DNA from: Tubulanus polymorphus
Lineage: Eukaryota; Nemertea; Palaeonemertea; Tubulaniformes; Tubulanidae
DNA: 64,000 bases
Reading direction: 5' to 3'
Assembly (NCBI RefSeq): GCF_964204645.1
Contig: NC_134029.1
Span: 7,272,001 to 7,336,000 of the forward strand
Position 1 is the first letter of the stretch; the number at the start of each line of letters is the position of its first letter. Position numbers and translations under genes: made by a program. Positions 41,200-51,806 of the stretch are shown here, piece after piece. The notes under the pieces are model-generated. The model was not told the DNA's origin, did not search any database, and saw only the letters and a program-made list of their open reading frames with translations.

Positions 41200-41239
41200 C
41201 GCAACGTTTCGGCTAAAGACTATTAGCCATCATCAGGCG
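41200..41239 (-). ncRNA. Hammerhead-ribozyme-like motif (minus full unit)
   Basis: Read on the minus strand: CGC, CTGATGA, a 6-bp stem GGCTAA/TTAGCC closed by TAGTCT, GAAAC, GTT, GCG. This fits a type I hammerhead with a 3-bp stem I (CGC/GCG), a minimal self-complementary stem III (ACGT) and predicted cleavage after GUU. One extra U sits between the CUGAUGA core and stem II, which is not canonical. Hammerheads are known in Penelope-like elements. Confidence 0.5.
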
Positions 41240-41557
41240 TACTGAGTACAGGAGAATATTACAAGATATTTATACAAGACCAAAACAATAGAAGCAGAGT
41301 GAGTGATTAAAATATTGAAAGGGGAATAGATTAAAGTAATGACATAACAACTAGAAAACAATGCTAAAGTAAGCAAGGCAAACTAGGGGCAATGTAGATT
41401 AAAGTAATTAATAAACAAAGACACAAGCTAAAGTGATTAAAACGGGAGGACAAGCTAAGGGGTAATCAAATAAAACAAAGAGAAGGAACATGAAAGGCGA
41501 TAATCAGTGAGTGAGTGGAAACAAGCAAACTATGATAAAGGCAAAACAATGAGGGAA

Positions 41558-43948
41558 TTAGTATAACGGGGGTACAAGAGAAGCGAGAAATTTGGAGATC
41601 AAAATGTTGTGGGGGGAAAAACCGTTATTCAAATTAACACAATTTTCCAAGTTTTCAATAATCAGGGCCGATTCCATAATGTGTCGTTTAATCTTTTCTG
41701 AACAGGGGAAAATTATGGAGGCTTTTTCAAAATCAAAATTGTGGCTGGTTTCGTATACGTGATTAGCAACACCGCTTTCAGGCTTAAAATTCTTTACATC
41801 ATTCTTATGTTCACGAATGCGCTTGTGTAAATCGCGTCCGGTTTCGCCGATATATATTTTGTTACAAACTTTACAGGGAATTTTATATACACCAATGTTC
41901 AGGGGTTCAATTTTGGGGGAGTTATGAGTAAGATTACGACTAAGTTTGTTGTTATAAGTAAAAATGAGTTGTTTGTTTAAGAGATGGAGGGGAGTTTTAG
42001 ATTTTTCCAGAAAAGGAACAAAAGGTACAATAATAGGCTGTTTACGCGCGCGGGTCCCTTGAGAGTGACTGAAATGTGAACGACGGGCTCTCAAGAGAGC
42101 TTTATTCAAAATGTCGTCGGGGTAAGCTAATTTATTAAGAGAGGTCTTGATCTGGGTTAGTTCATCATCCAAGAAAAGGGGGTCACAAATCCTTAATGCG
42201 CGAAGGAATAAGCTTTGGGCAACACTAAGTTTAATGTTATGAGCGGTGAAGGAGAAATAATGTAGGTATGTTCCAGAGTGGGTAGGTTTCCTATAAACCG
42301 AGAATTTTAGACAAGACAAACAATTGTGTATACAAACATCAAGGAAAGGGATTTTCCCATCAACTTCCAATTCAAATGTGAAGTTCAAGGAGGGATAAAA
42401 AGAGTTAATAAATGTGAGAAATTGATCAATATCAAAGTCAAAAGGTATAAGGGCAAGAATATCATCAACGTATCGTAACCAAAGTTTAGGGAGAGTATCT
42501 GTGTAAAGAGGTAGTAATTCGGTTTCAACGTGTTCCAGGAAAAGATTTGCTAGAATGGGACTAAGCGGGTTCCCCATAGCCATGCCAAAAACCTGTTCGA
42601 AATATGAATTGTTGAAACTAAAAAAGGAGTTCTGGGTGCAAAGTTCAATTAATTCGATAATACAATCAGTAGGAATGTCAAAATTGAAATCCAACGAAGG
42701 AAGTTTCCGTTTAAGAAAATCAAGGGTAGGCCTAAGAGGAACATTGGTAAAAAGAGAACTAGCATCAAACGAAATGAATCTATCGTTACCAGGAATAATG
42801 TTTTTTAACCATTCTAATAAATCTTGGTTGTGTCGTAAATGCGAGGCGGAGAAAGAACCAAGAGCCGGTGATAATTGTTTAGCCAGAAATTTGGATAAAC
42901 GATAAGAGGGCGAATTACAATTAGATACAATGGGGCGCAGCGGAACATCTTTCTTATGGATTTTGGGGAGCCCATAGATATAAGGTAGGGAGGGTAGACG
43001 TGATTGAAATTTCGAAAGAATATCTTTAGAGTCCGGAAACCGTTGGATAATACCAGACAGATTCTTATTGAATGAAGCTTGCATACGTGAGAGAGGGTTG
43101 GATTTCAATGGTTTATAAACATTAGAGTCACCGAGAAGGGAGAACATTTTTTGATTATAATCACAGATATCTAAGAGAACAATTTTGCCACCTTTATCAG
43201 CTTTTGAAATACGAACAGAGTCTAGTTTTCTGAGTTCAGAGAGGGCAATCCTGAAACGACGAGGTAAAAATTCTGAGTAATTATAACGGAGGTTATCACA
43301 AATAGTTTGTAAGTTCATAAACATAAAATTGTAGTCAAAATTCGAGGAAGATGTCTTACGCTGTTCTAATTCCGACATAAAATCCAGGATGTTCGTCTTG
43401 CGGTGAGGTAAAGAAAAGTTCAAACCGAAGCCAAGGAGTTGAAGTTGATACAACGTGAGCGAAACGGAGGAGAGATTCACAATAATGTCCGTGTTGCTAA
43501 ACTTAGTCCAAGGACTAAGAATAATGAGCTGTTGAAGTTTCGAATTAAGTTTACAAGAATTGTCAGAAAAATGACGGTTACCGGAGTCCATAACGATAGA
43601 GCTGAGTAAGTTGAAGAGATGCGGGTCCGGAAGTTGAGATCTGAGGTAATTGTGCGCTTGCCGAGATCTGAAGAATTGATAATCGCAATCATCTTTAGCT
43701 TTGCCGATCGCTGATCTTAGATGAGAATTTGCTTGCTTCGGAAATGGTGAATGCGAATCGAATTTCTTGATCCAGTTCATGGAGCGAGGAATCACCTTTT
43801 CGCTGAGGCAGTCTTGCAGAAATTTCACTTTGGTTTTTGCTGTTTTCGCTTGGATGTACCGCTTTTCATAAGTCCGAAAGCAAGAGATGAGATGTGGAAA
43901 GGTTATAAAGAAGAATTGAAGAACGATTTTCCGATCCGTGGGAAGCAT
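41558..43948 (-). CDS. Penelope-like element polyprotein: reverse transcriptase plus GIY-YIG endonuclease
   Basis: Intact 796-aa ORF in the minus-orientation full unit; its sequence equals that of 46189-48579. The RT core spans about residues 235-560: YGLPKIHKK, then FDASSLFTNVPL with Asp395, GMAMGNPLSPILANLF, and RYVDD with Asp495-Asp496 completing the catalytic triad. The C-terminal GIY-YIG nuclease has GVY at 686-688, a CKVC pair, YIGETGR at 699-705, then the R..EHK helix. The product would copy element RNA at a nicked target. All key residues are present, so it may be active. Confidence 0.9.
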   Translation of the reverse strand: MLPTDRKIVLQFFFITFPHLISCFRTYEKRYIQAKTAKTKVKFLQDCLSEKVIPRSMNWIKKFDSHSPFPKQANSHLRSAIGKAKDDCDYQFFRSRQAHNYLRSQLPDPHLFNLLSSIVMDSGNRHFSDNSCKLNSKLQQLIILSPWTKFSNTDIIVNLSSVSLTLYQLQLLGFGLNFSLPHRKTNILDFMSELEQRKTSSSNFDYNFMFMNLQTICDNLRYNYSEFLPRRFRIALSELRKLDSVRISKADKGGKIVLLDICDYNQKMFSLLGDSNVYKPLKSNPLSRMQASFNKNLSGIIQRFPDSKDILSKFQSRLPSLPYIYGLPKIHKKDVPLRPIVSNCNSPSYRLSKFLAKQLSPALGSFSASHLRHNQDLLEWLKNIIPGNDRFISFDASSLFTNVPLRPTLDFLKRKLPSLDFNFDIPTDCIIELIELCTQNSFFSFNNSYFEQVFGMAMGNPLSPILANLFLEHVETELLPLYTDTLPKLWLRYVDDILALIPFDFDIDQFLTFINSFYPSLNFTFELEVDGKIPFLDVCIHNCLSCLKFSVYRKPTHSGTYLHYFSFTAHNIKLSVAQSLFLRALRICDPLFLDDELTQIKTSLNKLAYPDDILNKALLRARRSHFSHSQGTRARKQPIIVPFVPFLEKSKTPLHLLNKQLIFTYNNKLSRNLTHNSPKIEPLNIGVYKIPCKVCNKIYIGETGRDLHKRIREHKNDVKNFKPESGVANHVYETSHNFDFEKASIIFPCSEKIKRHIMESALIIENLENCVNLNNGFSPHNILISKFLASLVPPLY

Positions 43949-44055
43949 GATGAGACGAGAAGATACACAATATCCGTGTAAGAAGATAACAAGAGAAATC
44001 CCACAATAAGTTCAGCCAAAACGAGAAACTTGAATAGAAGAGTTATATATATTTG

Positions 44056-44095
44056 CGCAACGTTTCGGCTAAAGACTATTAGCCATCATCAGGCG
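44056..44095 (-). ncRNA. Hammerhead-ribozyme-like motif (minus truncated unit)
   Basis: Identical to the motif at 41200-41239 and 2,856 bp from it, exactly one unit. The two sites therefore bracket a unit-length RNA. Confidence 0.5.
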
Positions 44096-44413
44096 TACTG
44101 AGTACAGGAGAATATTACAAGATATTTATACAAGACCAAAACAATAGAAGCAGAGTGAGTGATTAAAATATTGAAAGGGGAATAGATTAAAGTAATGACA
44201 TAACAACTAGAAAACAATGCTAAAGTAAGCAAGGCAAACTAGGGGCAATGTAGATTAAAGTAATTAATAAACAAAGACACAAGCTAAAGTGATTAAAACG
44301 GGAGGACAAGCTAAGGGGTAATCAAATAAAACAAAGAGAAGGAACATGAAAGGCGATAATCAGTGAGTGAGTGGAAACAAGCAAACTATGATAAAGGCAA
44401 AACAATGAGGGAA

Positions 44414-45068
44414 TTAGTATAACGGGGGTACAAGAGAAGCGAGAAATTTGGAGATCAAAATGTTGTGGGGGGAAAAACCGTTATTCAAATTAACACAATT
44501 TTCCAAGTTTTCAATAATCAGGGCCGATTCCATAATGTGTCGTTTAATCTTTTCTGAACAGGGGAAAATTATGGAGGCTTTTTCAAAATCAAAATTGTGG
44601 CTGGTTTCGTATACGTGATTAGCAACACCGCTTTCAGGCTTAAAATTCTTTACATCATTCTTATGTTCACGAATGCGCTTGTGTAAATCGCGTCCGGTTT
44701 CGCCGATATATATTTTGTTACAAACTTTACAGGGAATTTTATATACACCAATGTTCAGGGGTTCAATTTTGGGGGAGTTATGAGTAAGATTACGACTAAG
44801 TTTGTTGTTATAAGTAAAAATGAGTTGTTTGTTTAAGAGATGGAGGGGAGTTTTAGATTTTTCCAGAAAAGGAACAAAAGGTACAATAATAGGCTGTTTA
44901 CGCGCGCGGGTCCCTTGAGAGTGACTGAAATGTGAACGACGGGCTCTCAAGAGAGCTTTATTCAAAATGTCGTCGGGGTAAGCTAATTTATTAAGAGAGG
45001 TCTTGATCTGGGTTAGTTCATCATCCAAGAAAAGGGGGTCACAAATCCTTAATGCGCGAAGGAATAAG
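44414..45068 (-). pseudogene. 5'-truncated Penelope-like ORF (minus arm)
   Basis: The last ~218 codons of the ORF, from FLRALRICD to the VPPLY end. It lacks all RT motifs but has the whole GIY-YIG domain. The apparent start upstream of 45068 runs across the palindrome centre and is not real. It works as the 'upstream' partner that supplies the pLTR for the full unit. Confidence 0.8.
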
Positions 45069-45071
45069 CTA

Positions 45072-45723
45072 ATTCCTTCGCGCATTAAGGATTTGTGACC
45101 CCCTTTTCTTGGATGATGAACTAACCCAGATCAAGACCTCTCTTAATAAATTAGCTTACCCCGACGACATTTTGAATAAAGCTCTCTTGAGAGCCCGTCG
45201 TTCCCATTTCAGTCACTCTCAAGGGACCCGCGCGCGTAAACAGCCTATTATTGTACCTTTTGTTCCTTTTCTGGAAAAATCTAAAACTCCCCTCCATCTC
45301 TTAAACAAACAACTCATTTTTACTTATAACAACAAACTTAGTCGTAATCTTACTCATAACTCCCCCAAAATTGAACCCCTGAACATTGGTGTATATAAAA
45401 TTCCCTGTAAAGTTTGTAACAAAATATATATCGGCGAAACCGGACGCGATTTACACAAGCGCATTCGTGAACATAAGAATGATGTAAAGAATTTTAAGCC
45501 TGAAAGCGGTGTTGCTAATCACGTATACGAAACCAGCCACAATTTTGATTTTGAAAAAGCCTCCATAATTTTCCCCTGTTCAGAAAAGATTAAACGACAC
45601 ATTATGGAATCGGCCCTGATTATTGAAAACTTGGAAAATTGTGTTAATTTGAATAACGGTTTTTCCCCCCACAACATTTTGATCTCCAAATTTCTCGCTT
45701 CTCTTGTACCCCCGTTATACTAA
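45072..45723 (+). pseudogene. 5'-truncated Penelope-like ORF (plus arm)
   Basis: Mirror image of 44414-45068, with the same truncation point inside the ORF. One silent difference (TCC for TCA Ser, 45204) separates it from the other copies. The GIY-YIG part is intact and the RT is absent. It is followed in tandem by the full unit at 46149. Confidence 0.8.
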
Positions 45724-46041
45724 TTCCCTCATTGTTTTGCCTTTATCATAGTTTGCTTGTTTCCACTCACTCACTGATTATCGCCTTTCATGTTCCTTCT
45801 CTTTGTTTTATTTGATTACCCCTTAGCTTGTCCTCCCGTTTTAATCACTTTAGCTTGTGTCTTTGTTTATTAATTACTTTAATCTACATTGCCCCTAGTT
45901 TGCCTTGCTTACTTTAGCATTGTTTTCTAGTTGTTATGTCATTACTTTAATCTATTCCCCTTTCAATATTTTAATCACTCACTCTGCTTCTATTGTTTTG
46001 GTCTTGTATAAATATCTTGTAATATTCTCCTGTACTCAGTA

Positions 46042-46081
46042 CGCCTGATGATGGCTAATAGTCTTTAGCCGAAACGTTGCG
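46042..46081 (+). ncRNA. Hammerhead-ribozyme-like motif (plus truncated unit)
   Basis: CTGATGA at 46045-46051, stem II GGCTAA/TTAGCC, GAAAC at 46071-46075, predicted cleavage after 46078 (GUU), and flanking CGC/GCG as stem I. It lies about 110 bp before the ATG of the full unit, that is, in its 5' pLTR. Confidence 0.5.
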
Positions 46082-46188
46082 CAAATATATATAACTCTTC
46101 TATTCAAGTTTCTCGTTTTGGCTGAACTTATTGTGGGATTTCTCTTGTTATCTTCTTACACGGATATTGTGTATCTTCTCGTCTCATC

Positions 46189-48579
46189 ATGCTTCCCACG
46201 GATCGGAAAATCGTTCTTCAATTCTTCTTTATAACCTTTCCACATCTCATCTCTTGCTTTCGGACTTATGAAAAGCGGTACATCCAAGCGAAAACAGCAA
46301 AAACCAAAGTGAAATTTCTGCAAGACTGCCTCAGCGAAAAGGTGATTCCTCGCTCCATGAACTGGATCAAGAAATTCGATTCGCATTCACCATTTCCGAA
46401 GCAAGCAAATTCTCATCTAAGATCAGCGATCGGCAAAGCTAAAGATGATTGCGATTATCAATTCTTCAGATCTCGGCAAGCGCACAATTACCTCAGATCT
46501 CAACTTCCGGACCCGCATCTCTTCAACTTACTCAGCTCTATCGTTATGGACTCCGGTAACCGTCATTTTTCTGACAATTCTTGTAAACTTAATTCGAAAC
46601 TTCAACAGCTCATTATTCTTAGTCCTTGGACTAAGTTTAGCAACACGGACATTATTGTGAATCTCTCCTCCGTTTCGCTCACGTTGTATCAACTTCAACT
46701 CCTTGGCTTCGGTTTGAACTTTTCTTTACCTCACCGCAAGACGAACATCCTGGATTTTATGTCGGAATTAGAACAGCGTAAGACATCTTCCTCAAATTTT
46801 GACTACAATTTTATGTTTATGAACTTACAAACTATTTGTGATAACCTCCGTTATAATTACTCAGAATTTTTACCTCGTCGTTTCAGGATTGCCCTCTCTG
46901 AACTCAGAAAACTAGACTCTGTTCGTATTTCAAAAGCTGATAAAGGTGGCAAAATTGTTCTCTTAGATATCTGTGATTATAATCAAAAAATGTTCTCCCT
47001 TCTCGGTGACTCTAATGTTTATAAACCATTGAAATCCAACCCTCTCTCACGTATGCAAGCTTCATTCAATAAGAATCTGTCTGGTATTATCCAACGGTTT
47101 CCGGACTCTAAAGATATTCTTTCGAAATTTCAATCACGTCTACCCTCCCTACCTTATATCTATGGGCTCCCCAAAATCCATAAGAAAGATGTTCCGCTGC
47201 GCCCCATTGTATCTAATTGTAATTCGCCCTCTTATCGTTTATCCAAATTTCTGGCTAAACAATTATCACCGGCTCTTGGTTCTTTCTCCGCCTCGCATTT
47301 ACGACACAACCAAGATTTATTAGAATGGTTAAAAAACATTATTCCTGGTAACGATAGATTCATTTCGTTTGATGCTAGTTCTCTTTTTACCAATGTTCCT
47401 CTTAGGCCTACCCTTGATTTTCTTAAACGGAAACTTCCTTCGTTGGATTTCAATTTTGACATTCCTACTGATTGTATTATCGAATTAATTGAACTTTGCA
47501 CCCAGAACTCCTTTTTTAGTTTCAACAATTCATATTTCGAACAGGTTTTTGGCATGGCTATGGGGAACCCGCTTAGTCCCATTCTAGCAAATCTTTTCCT
47601 GGAACACGTTGAAACCGAATTACTACCTCTTTACACAGATACTCTCCCTAAACTTTGGTTACGATACGTTGATGATATTCTTGCCCTTATACCTTTTGAC
47701 TTTGATATTGATCAATTTCTCACATTTATTAACTCTTTTTATCCCTCCTTGAACTTCACATTTGAATTGGAAGTTGATGGGAAAATCCCTTTCCTTGATG
47801 TTTGTATACACAATTGTTTGTCTTGTCTAAAATTCTCGGTTTATAGGAAACCTACCCACTCTGGAACATACCTACATTATTTCTCCTTCACCGCTCATAA
47901 CATTAAACTTAGTGTTGCCCAAAGCTTATTCCTTCGCGCATTAAGGATTTGTGACCCCCTTTTCTTGGATGATGAACTAACCCAGATCAAGACCTCTCTT
48001 AATAAATTAGCTTACCCCGACGACATTTTGAATAAAGCTCTCTTGAGAGCCCGTCGTTCACATTTCAGTCACTCTCAAGGGACCCGCGCGCGTAAACAGC
48101 CTATTATTGTACCTTTTGTTCCTTTTCTGGAAAAATCTAAAACTCCCCTCCATCTCTTAAACAAACAACTCATTTTTACTTATAACAACAAACTTAGTCG
48201 TAATCTTACTCATAACTCCCCCAAAATTGAACCCCTGAACATTGGTGTATATAAAATTCCCTGTAAAGTTTGTAACAAAATATATATCGGCGAAACCGGA
48301 CGCGATTTACACAAGCGCATTCGTGAACATAAGAATGATGTAAAGAATTTTAAGCCTGAAAGCGGTGTTGCTAATCACGTATACGAAACCAGCCACAATT
48401 TTGATTTTGAAAAAGCCTCCATAATTTTCCCCTGTTCAGAAAAGATTAAACGACACATTATGGAATCGGCCCTGATTATTGAAAACTTGGAAAATTGTGT
48501 TAATTTGAATAACGGTTTTTCCCCCCACAACATTTTGATCTCCAAATTTCTCGCTTCTCTTGTACCCCCGTTATACTAA
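46189..48579 (+). CDS. Penelope-like element polyprotein: reverse transcriptase plus GIY-YIG endonuclease
   Basis: The plus-orientation intact 796-aa ORF. The ATG lies 40 bp after the unit start at 46149, directly behind the truncated copy, so transcription could start in the pLTR of that copy. YVDD is encoded at 47665-47676, GVY at 48244-48252 and YIG at 48283-48291. The same amino-acid sequence as the minus-arm ORF argues for very recent duplication or gene conversion between the arms. After the stop come about 425 bp of 3' region, including a hammerhead-like motif. Confidence 0.9.
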   Translation: MLPTDRKIVLQFFFITFPHLISCFRTYEKRYIQAKTAKTKVKFLQDCLSEKVIPRSMNWIKKFDSHSPFPKQANSHLRSAIGKAKDDCDYQFFRSRQAHNYLRSQLPDPHLFNLLSSIVMDSGNRHFSDNSCKLNSKLQQLIILSPWTKFSNTDIIVNLSSVSLTLYQLQLLGFGLNFSLPHRKTNILDFMSELEQRKTSSSNFDYNFMFMNLQTICDNLRYNYSEFLPRRFRIALSELRKLDSVRISKADKGGKIVLLDICDYNQKMFSLLGDSNVYKPLKSNPLSRMQASFNKNLSGIIQRFPDSKDILSKFQSRLPSLPYIYGLPKIHKKDVPLRPIVSNCNSPSYRLSKFLAKQLSPALGSFSASHLRHNQDLLEWLKNIIPGNDRFISFDASSLFTNVPLRPTLDFLKRKLPSLDFNFDIPTDCIIELIELCTQNSFFSFNNSYFEQVFGMAMGNPLSPILANLFLEHVETELLPLYTDTLPKLWLRYVDDILALIPFDFDIDQFLTFINSFYPSLNFTFELEVDGKIPFLDVCIHNCLSCLKFSVYRKPTHSGTYLHYFSFTAHNIKLSVAQSLFLRALRICDPLFLDDELTQIKTSLNKLAYPDDILNKALLRARRSHFSHSQGTRARKQPIIVPFVPFLEKSKTPLHLLNKQLIFTYNNKLSRNLTHNSPKIEPLNIGVYKIPCKVCNKIYIGETGRDLHKRIREHKNDVKNFKPESGVANHVYETSHNFDFEKASIIFPCSEKIKRHIMESALIIENLENCVNLNNGFSPHNILISKFLASLVPPLY

Positions 48580-48897
48580 TTCCCTCATTGTTTTGCCTTT
48601 ATCATAGTTTGCTTGTTTCCACTCACTCACTGATTATCGCCTTTCATGTTCCTTCTCTTTGTTTTATTTGATTACCCCTTAGCTTGTCCTCCCGTTTTAA
48701 TCACTTTAGCTTGTGTCTTTGTTTATTAATTACTTTAATCTACATTGCCCCTAGTTTGCCTTGCTTACTTTAGCATTGTTTTCTAGTTGTTATGTCATTA
48801 CTTTAATCTATTCCCCTTTCAATATTTTAATCACTCACTCTGCTTCTATTGTTTTGGTCTTGTATAAATATCTTGTAATATTCTCCTGTACTCAGTA

Positions 48898-48937
48898 CGC
48901 CTGATGATGGCTAATAGTCTTTAGCCGAAACGTTGCG
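48898..48937 (+). ncRNA. Hammerhead-ribozyme-like motif (plus full unit)
   Basis: Same motif in the 3' region of the full unit: CTGATGA 48901-48907, GAAAC 48927-48931, predicted cleavage after 48934. The distance to the 46078 site is 2,856 bp, the exact unit length. Confidence 0.5.
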
Positions 48938-49042
48938 CAAATATATATAACTCTTCTATTCAAGTTTCTCGTTTTGGCTGAACTTATTGTGGGATTTCTC
49001 TTGTTATCTTCTTACACGGATATTGTGTATCTTCTCGTCTCA

Positions 49043-49056
49043 TGATTCGTGACATA
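49043..49056. repeat. 14-bp target-site duplication (right) of the Penelope-like insertion
   Basis: Second copy of TGATTCGTGACATA. It is followed by the resumed 5' flank of array copy 6 (ACGACGTAACC...), as in all other units. Confidence 0.85.
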
Positions 49057-50322
49057 CATCATCACGACGTAACCAACCACGGAAATTACCGACAGCTGCC
49101 GGGAACCAGCGTATATTTCTCAATTACTAACATTAAACAAATTGACGGTTTAAGATTATTTATAAATTATTATTTTTATTTTAGATCCCGGTCTACAGTC
49201 TCTGAACGGATGAATCATTTTTCCAACGTAAATCAGTAAATGATTAGGTGGCAAACATCAAGAATTTGCTAATAACAGTGGTCGCAACGTGTCAGAGGCT
49301 GTGGTAGGACTGTTACTTGATAGTGACTTGCTCGTAGTAGCTTCGTGACTCCGATGTACAATATCCCTTTATCCAGATTCTCACATCCAAAATTATATTT
49401 GGTTGATAAGTTTTTCTTGAAGTCTCTACGATCGGAGGGCTCTCATGTGCTTCCCGAGTGAATATTCCCAATTTTGTATTCATACTTAATGCCATCGCGA
49501 GGTTGAGTGTGTGGGTTGAGTGTTTGTGCCGGTGTAAGAGCCAAATGTCAGAGAATCGCTTTGCTAATGTGCTCAGTCGTCTAACTAAACTAGTTATTTT
49601 GGTTTAAGAATTGATATTCTACTAATCATTGCCTTCGCCATTGCATCTCATAACATCTTCATTGGAATTGACAGCGAAGGCAACGTAGATGTTCTTAAAT
49701 ATTTTAGTTTTTCCGGCCAATGATATTATTATAGTTACGTATGGCAGTAGGAAATGTTGTGGTGATTGACTAGACGACGCACAGAAAAAGACACATGGTT
49801 GACTATTTCGATGCTTGGGGTTTTTCTAAGGTGTCTTCTTCTTGAAAAAGGTGAATGTAGTTACTGCTGACGGGATGGCTATCAAACAAACGCACCTATT
49901 GCAATAAGTAGCAACTGGCCGTCCGCGATACTATCGTACTTCTACTTCTTCCAGGCAAAAACTTCTCCCTCATTATGTGACAAATATCAAACTCGAAGGC
50001 CTAACTAACTAATTGGACAAGTAACGAAATCTCTGTCGTCGAATATAACCAGTGGATTCCAAACGAATTTTGAAGAAATAACAATTTATTGGCTGTATAG
50101 GCCGTATAAACAAACAAATATATGAGACTCAGGCGGAGGTATTGGTCGTTACGAATCACATTCAGAGTATATACACGATCGAAGTGGATATTAATTTCTT
50201 CGAACAGCATTGCAAATGAATAATCTGCGAAATCCGCGACGTAAATATCTAGCAAATTTTCTCATTTTTCCTACAAATAGAGAATATAAGTAAATTGTGA
50301 GTTAGAATGACAAATATAAATA

Positions 50323-51806
50323 TTACAATTTCCATGTAACTCCATAAGAAGGGCTGAGAAACTGAATTTGAATTATGTCAACACCTGAAAAGTCAAATTT
50401 TTCATTCTTCAAGTCAGTGAAGCTCTTACCACGAGTTTCTGATTTACTGCGTCGTGTCGTCGGTTCTTCAGTTTTTGATCTGATACCCATCCCTGGTTTT
50501 TTGTTATTCTGCTCTCGTCCATCAAGCGATATTTCATCAATTTCAATTTCTTCCGTAATGACTATCTTTTCATCTATTGGTTCTGTAATTATGATAAAAC
50601 AATAACGCATCTAGCAGCCTGCCATAGACCTGTTTAAAAAGGTTTCCTCAATCTTAGTGTAAAACATTTTTTCAGATTTCTTACCATTAAAACCGATGAA
50701 CCCGTTGCCAGTAATGTTTAGTTTGGTTTCACATGTGGGCGGTATAACCGCTACAATCGGTTTAACTTGTACTTCGATATCATGTCTTTTGGTGCAATTT
50801 CTTTCGTCTGCATCAATCGATGATTTACCATCTTTGGATTCGGTGACATGAATTTCGGCTTTTATCTCACGAGGCAGTGAATTCTCACTCACTGGTTTGT
50901 GTTTAGCTAAATGCTTTCCCACGTCTAGCTTTTCTTCGGAATAGCGTTTAAGTTGCACAGCTCCCATTCTGTTCAGTTTGGCAACGTCTCGTTGAGCTGC
51001 AGCCGATGTCAATTTTCTTTTATTTCCTGCAGCTTGGTGATCATTCGACTTGTCTAAAACAGAAAAAAAACAGGAACATCCAACCCTGTTTCTATCGTTC
51101 AACTATTTGCATCATACTTTGTCACGTTCAAACTTACCATCGACCATCACGGATGCCTGGCCCCACTGGCAGAAGTAAATTCCCGCCGATTTTACAAATC
51201 GATTAGCTCTCGGCTCCCACTTTATATCTCCATTTTCACTCACAACCGCCAGTTTGTATTCAGTTCCCAGTTGTTGTTCCGTCAGGTGACCTTCCCACCA
51301 GTTACTCTCGGGGATTCTCTGAAGAAATGTGCCATCGCTCCAACCGACGGTTTCGCCGAACATTTTAACCGTTTCGCCCGGGGATGTTTCATAATGAGTC
51401 AGTATCACGGCAAACCTCTGACGGATGGATAGCCAGAACAATTTTGTAATACCTATACCTATAATAGCATAGGAATTTTAGGCTATCGTATGATTAAAGT
51501 AGGTTATAGTTGTTTTAGTTGAAAATTCATTTATTCAATTTGAAAACGGATTTTCCATATTTATATATATGTTACCTGGAATTGTTCTTATGTTTTCCGC
51601 AGAGTAGAATTTGCCATTGAGGCAGAAAACGTTTTCGTTTTCGGAATCTGAAAAATGAAGATGAATTTTGTAAAACTTACATTTATCTAATTATGGGAAT
51701 CAACTTCTGTAAAGGTTATGCTTTTACCATATTTTGGCGTCGTCTCGACGCTCGATCTCAACACCCAATCAACAAAATTAGATACCATTTCGTCGGAATT
51801 TTCCAT
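50323..51806 (-). CDS. CBM20-like domain protein, array copy 7
   Basis: Complete A-type copy, closest to copy 1: RFAVILT, VTESKDG and the 6-bp acceptor duplication (about 51451-51462). One private change, E to G in exon 4 (KLDVGKH). It is the first copy downstream of the Penelope-like insertion, but its own 5' flank (51807-52055) is intact. Confidence 0.72.

Larger units (their letters stand above)
41133..49042. mobile_element. Penelope-like retroelement, palindromic composite insertion
   Basis: Order: full unit in minus orientation (41133-43988, 2,856 bp), 5'-truncated unit in minus orientation (43989-about 45069), then the mirror image, truncated unit in plus orientation (about 45070-46148) and full unit (46149-49004, 2,856 bp), then a 38-bp extension (49005-49042) that repeats the start of a unit. 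Tandem truncated-plus-full copies, which create pLTRs, and a short extension are known for Penelope elements. The two arms appear identical except for one seen mismatch (45204), so the event is recent, or the assembly folded one arm. Confidence 0.88.

Noticed and set aside
42555-42905. 116-codon frame opposite the Penelope-like RT (also at 47232-47582)
   Set aside because: It is antisense to the RT catalytic region and has no independent features.
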